Shown here: positions 63,998-64,000 of the stretch, piece by piece
How the letters are laid out: each line of letters starts with the position of its first letter
Numbering within the stretch: position 1 is the stretch's first letter
From: an uncultured Porphyromonadaceae bacterium
Lineage (GTDB): Bacteria; Bacteroidota; Bacteroidia; Bacteroidales; Muribaculaceae
Length of the DNA stretch: 64,000 nucleotides
NCBI GenBank assembly: GCA_902491625.1
Contig: CABUIO010000001.1
Location: 229,262-293,261 of the forward strand
Direction: 5' to 3'
Translations under genes and position numbers: made by a program
Notes under the pieces: generated by a model
The model's input: only the letters and a program-made list of their open reading frames with translations
Told to the model about the DNA's origin: nothing
Database searches by the model: none

Positions 63998-64000
63998 CCC

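Larger units (their letters stand above)
63280..64000. repeat. Non-coding repeat field at the window end
   Basis: No gene is seen. Three copies of a 66-67 bp unit are followed by two copies of a 245-bp unit at a 289-base period, the second ending at the window edge. It may continue beyond. Confidence 0.8.

Overview
The window reads as chromosomal DNA of a Bacteroidota bacterium, order Bacteroidales, plausibly a gut Muribaculaceae relative; the family is my inference. The pointers are promoters of the Bacteroidota type (TTTG, about 20 bases, TAnnTTTG) before many genes, an LpxC-FabZ fusion, a bacterial serine palmitoyltransferase, SusC/TonB-type and BspA-type surface proteins, lipoprotein TPR-LuxR regulators, DUF4301, and the near absence of Shine-Dalgarno sequences. 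Nearly all genes are ordinary and intact. I see no transposase, prophage or CRISPR array.

Layout. 1-3.5 kb (minus strand): aroC (cut by the window edge), a YbaK-type deacylase and rho with a long 5' leader. 4-10.4 kb (plus): DUF4301, a YitT membrane protein, trigger factor, clpP and clpX. 10.4-13.4 kb: a Sel1-repeat protein lying between two mosaics of palindromic repeats. 13.5-16.4 kb: a small hypothetical gene and an overlapping adenylation enzyme/GNAT/esterase operon. 16.6-19.2 kb: rpiB-folB, tRNA-Arg(ACG), a decayed SDR-like gene and a toxin-antitoxin pair. 19.6-24.2 kb: a TonB-type outer-membrane protein, a lipoprotein and a TPR-LuxR regulator. 24.3-27.4 kb: pyrB-pyrI-flavin reductase and a divergent regulator that fuses a YtfE/RIC di-iron domain to a LuxR helix-turn-helix.

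27.8-37.7 kb (minus): recQ, penicillin-binding protein 1A, two small genes, an SGNH-like/MBOAT acylation pair and spt. 38-41.2 kb (plus): lpxD, lpxC-fabZ and lpxA for lipid A. 41.4-47 kb: DAHP synthase-chorismate mutase, a Crp-type regulator, rpmE with a structured leader, and tilS/surface protein/nitroreductase. 47-54.5 kb: rubrerythrin, a periplasmic parvulin, a biotin-dependent carboxyltransferase, an AspT-type transporter and a MarR regulator. 54.7-63.1 kb: ruvX, a BspA-like protein divergent from a second TPR-LuxR regulator, guaB, def and an ABC-F protein. 63.1-64 kb: a C-rich stretch and tandem repeats running to the window end.

The most unusual content is the set of interspersed palindromic repeats. 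A 195-197 bp element with 16-bp inverted ends occurs three times, and a roughly 100 bp three-hairpin element occurs five times. Both carry paired (compensatory) base changes between copies, so the fold itself appears to be kept. Other points worth a look are the di-iron/LuxR fusion, the stand-alone adenylation operon, the tandem hairpins before rpmE, the spaced TGTAGACA sites between the BspA and TPR-LuxR genes, and a repeat that has supplied the stop codon of folB.
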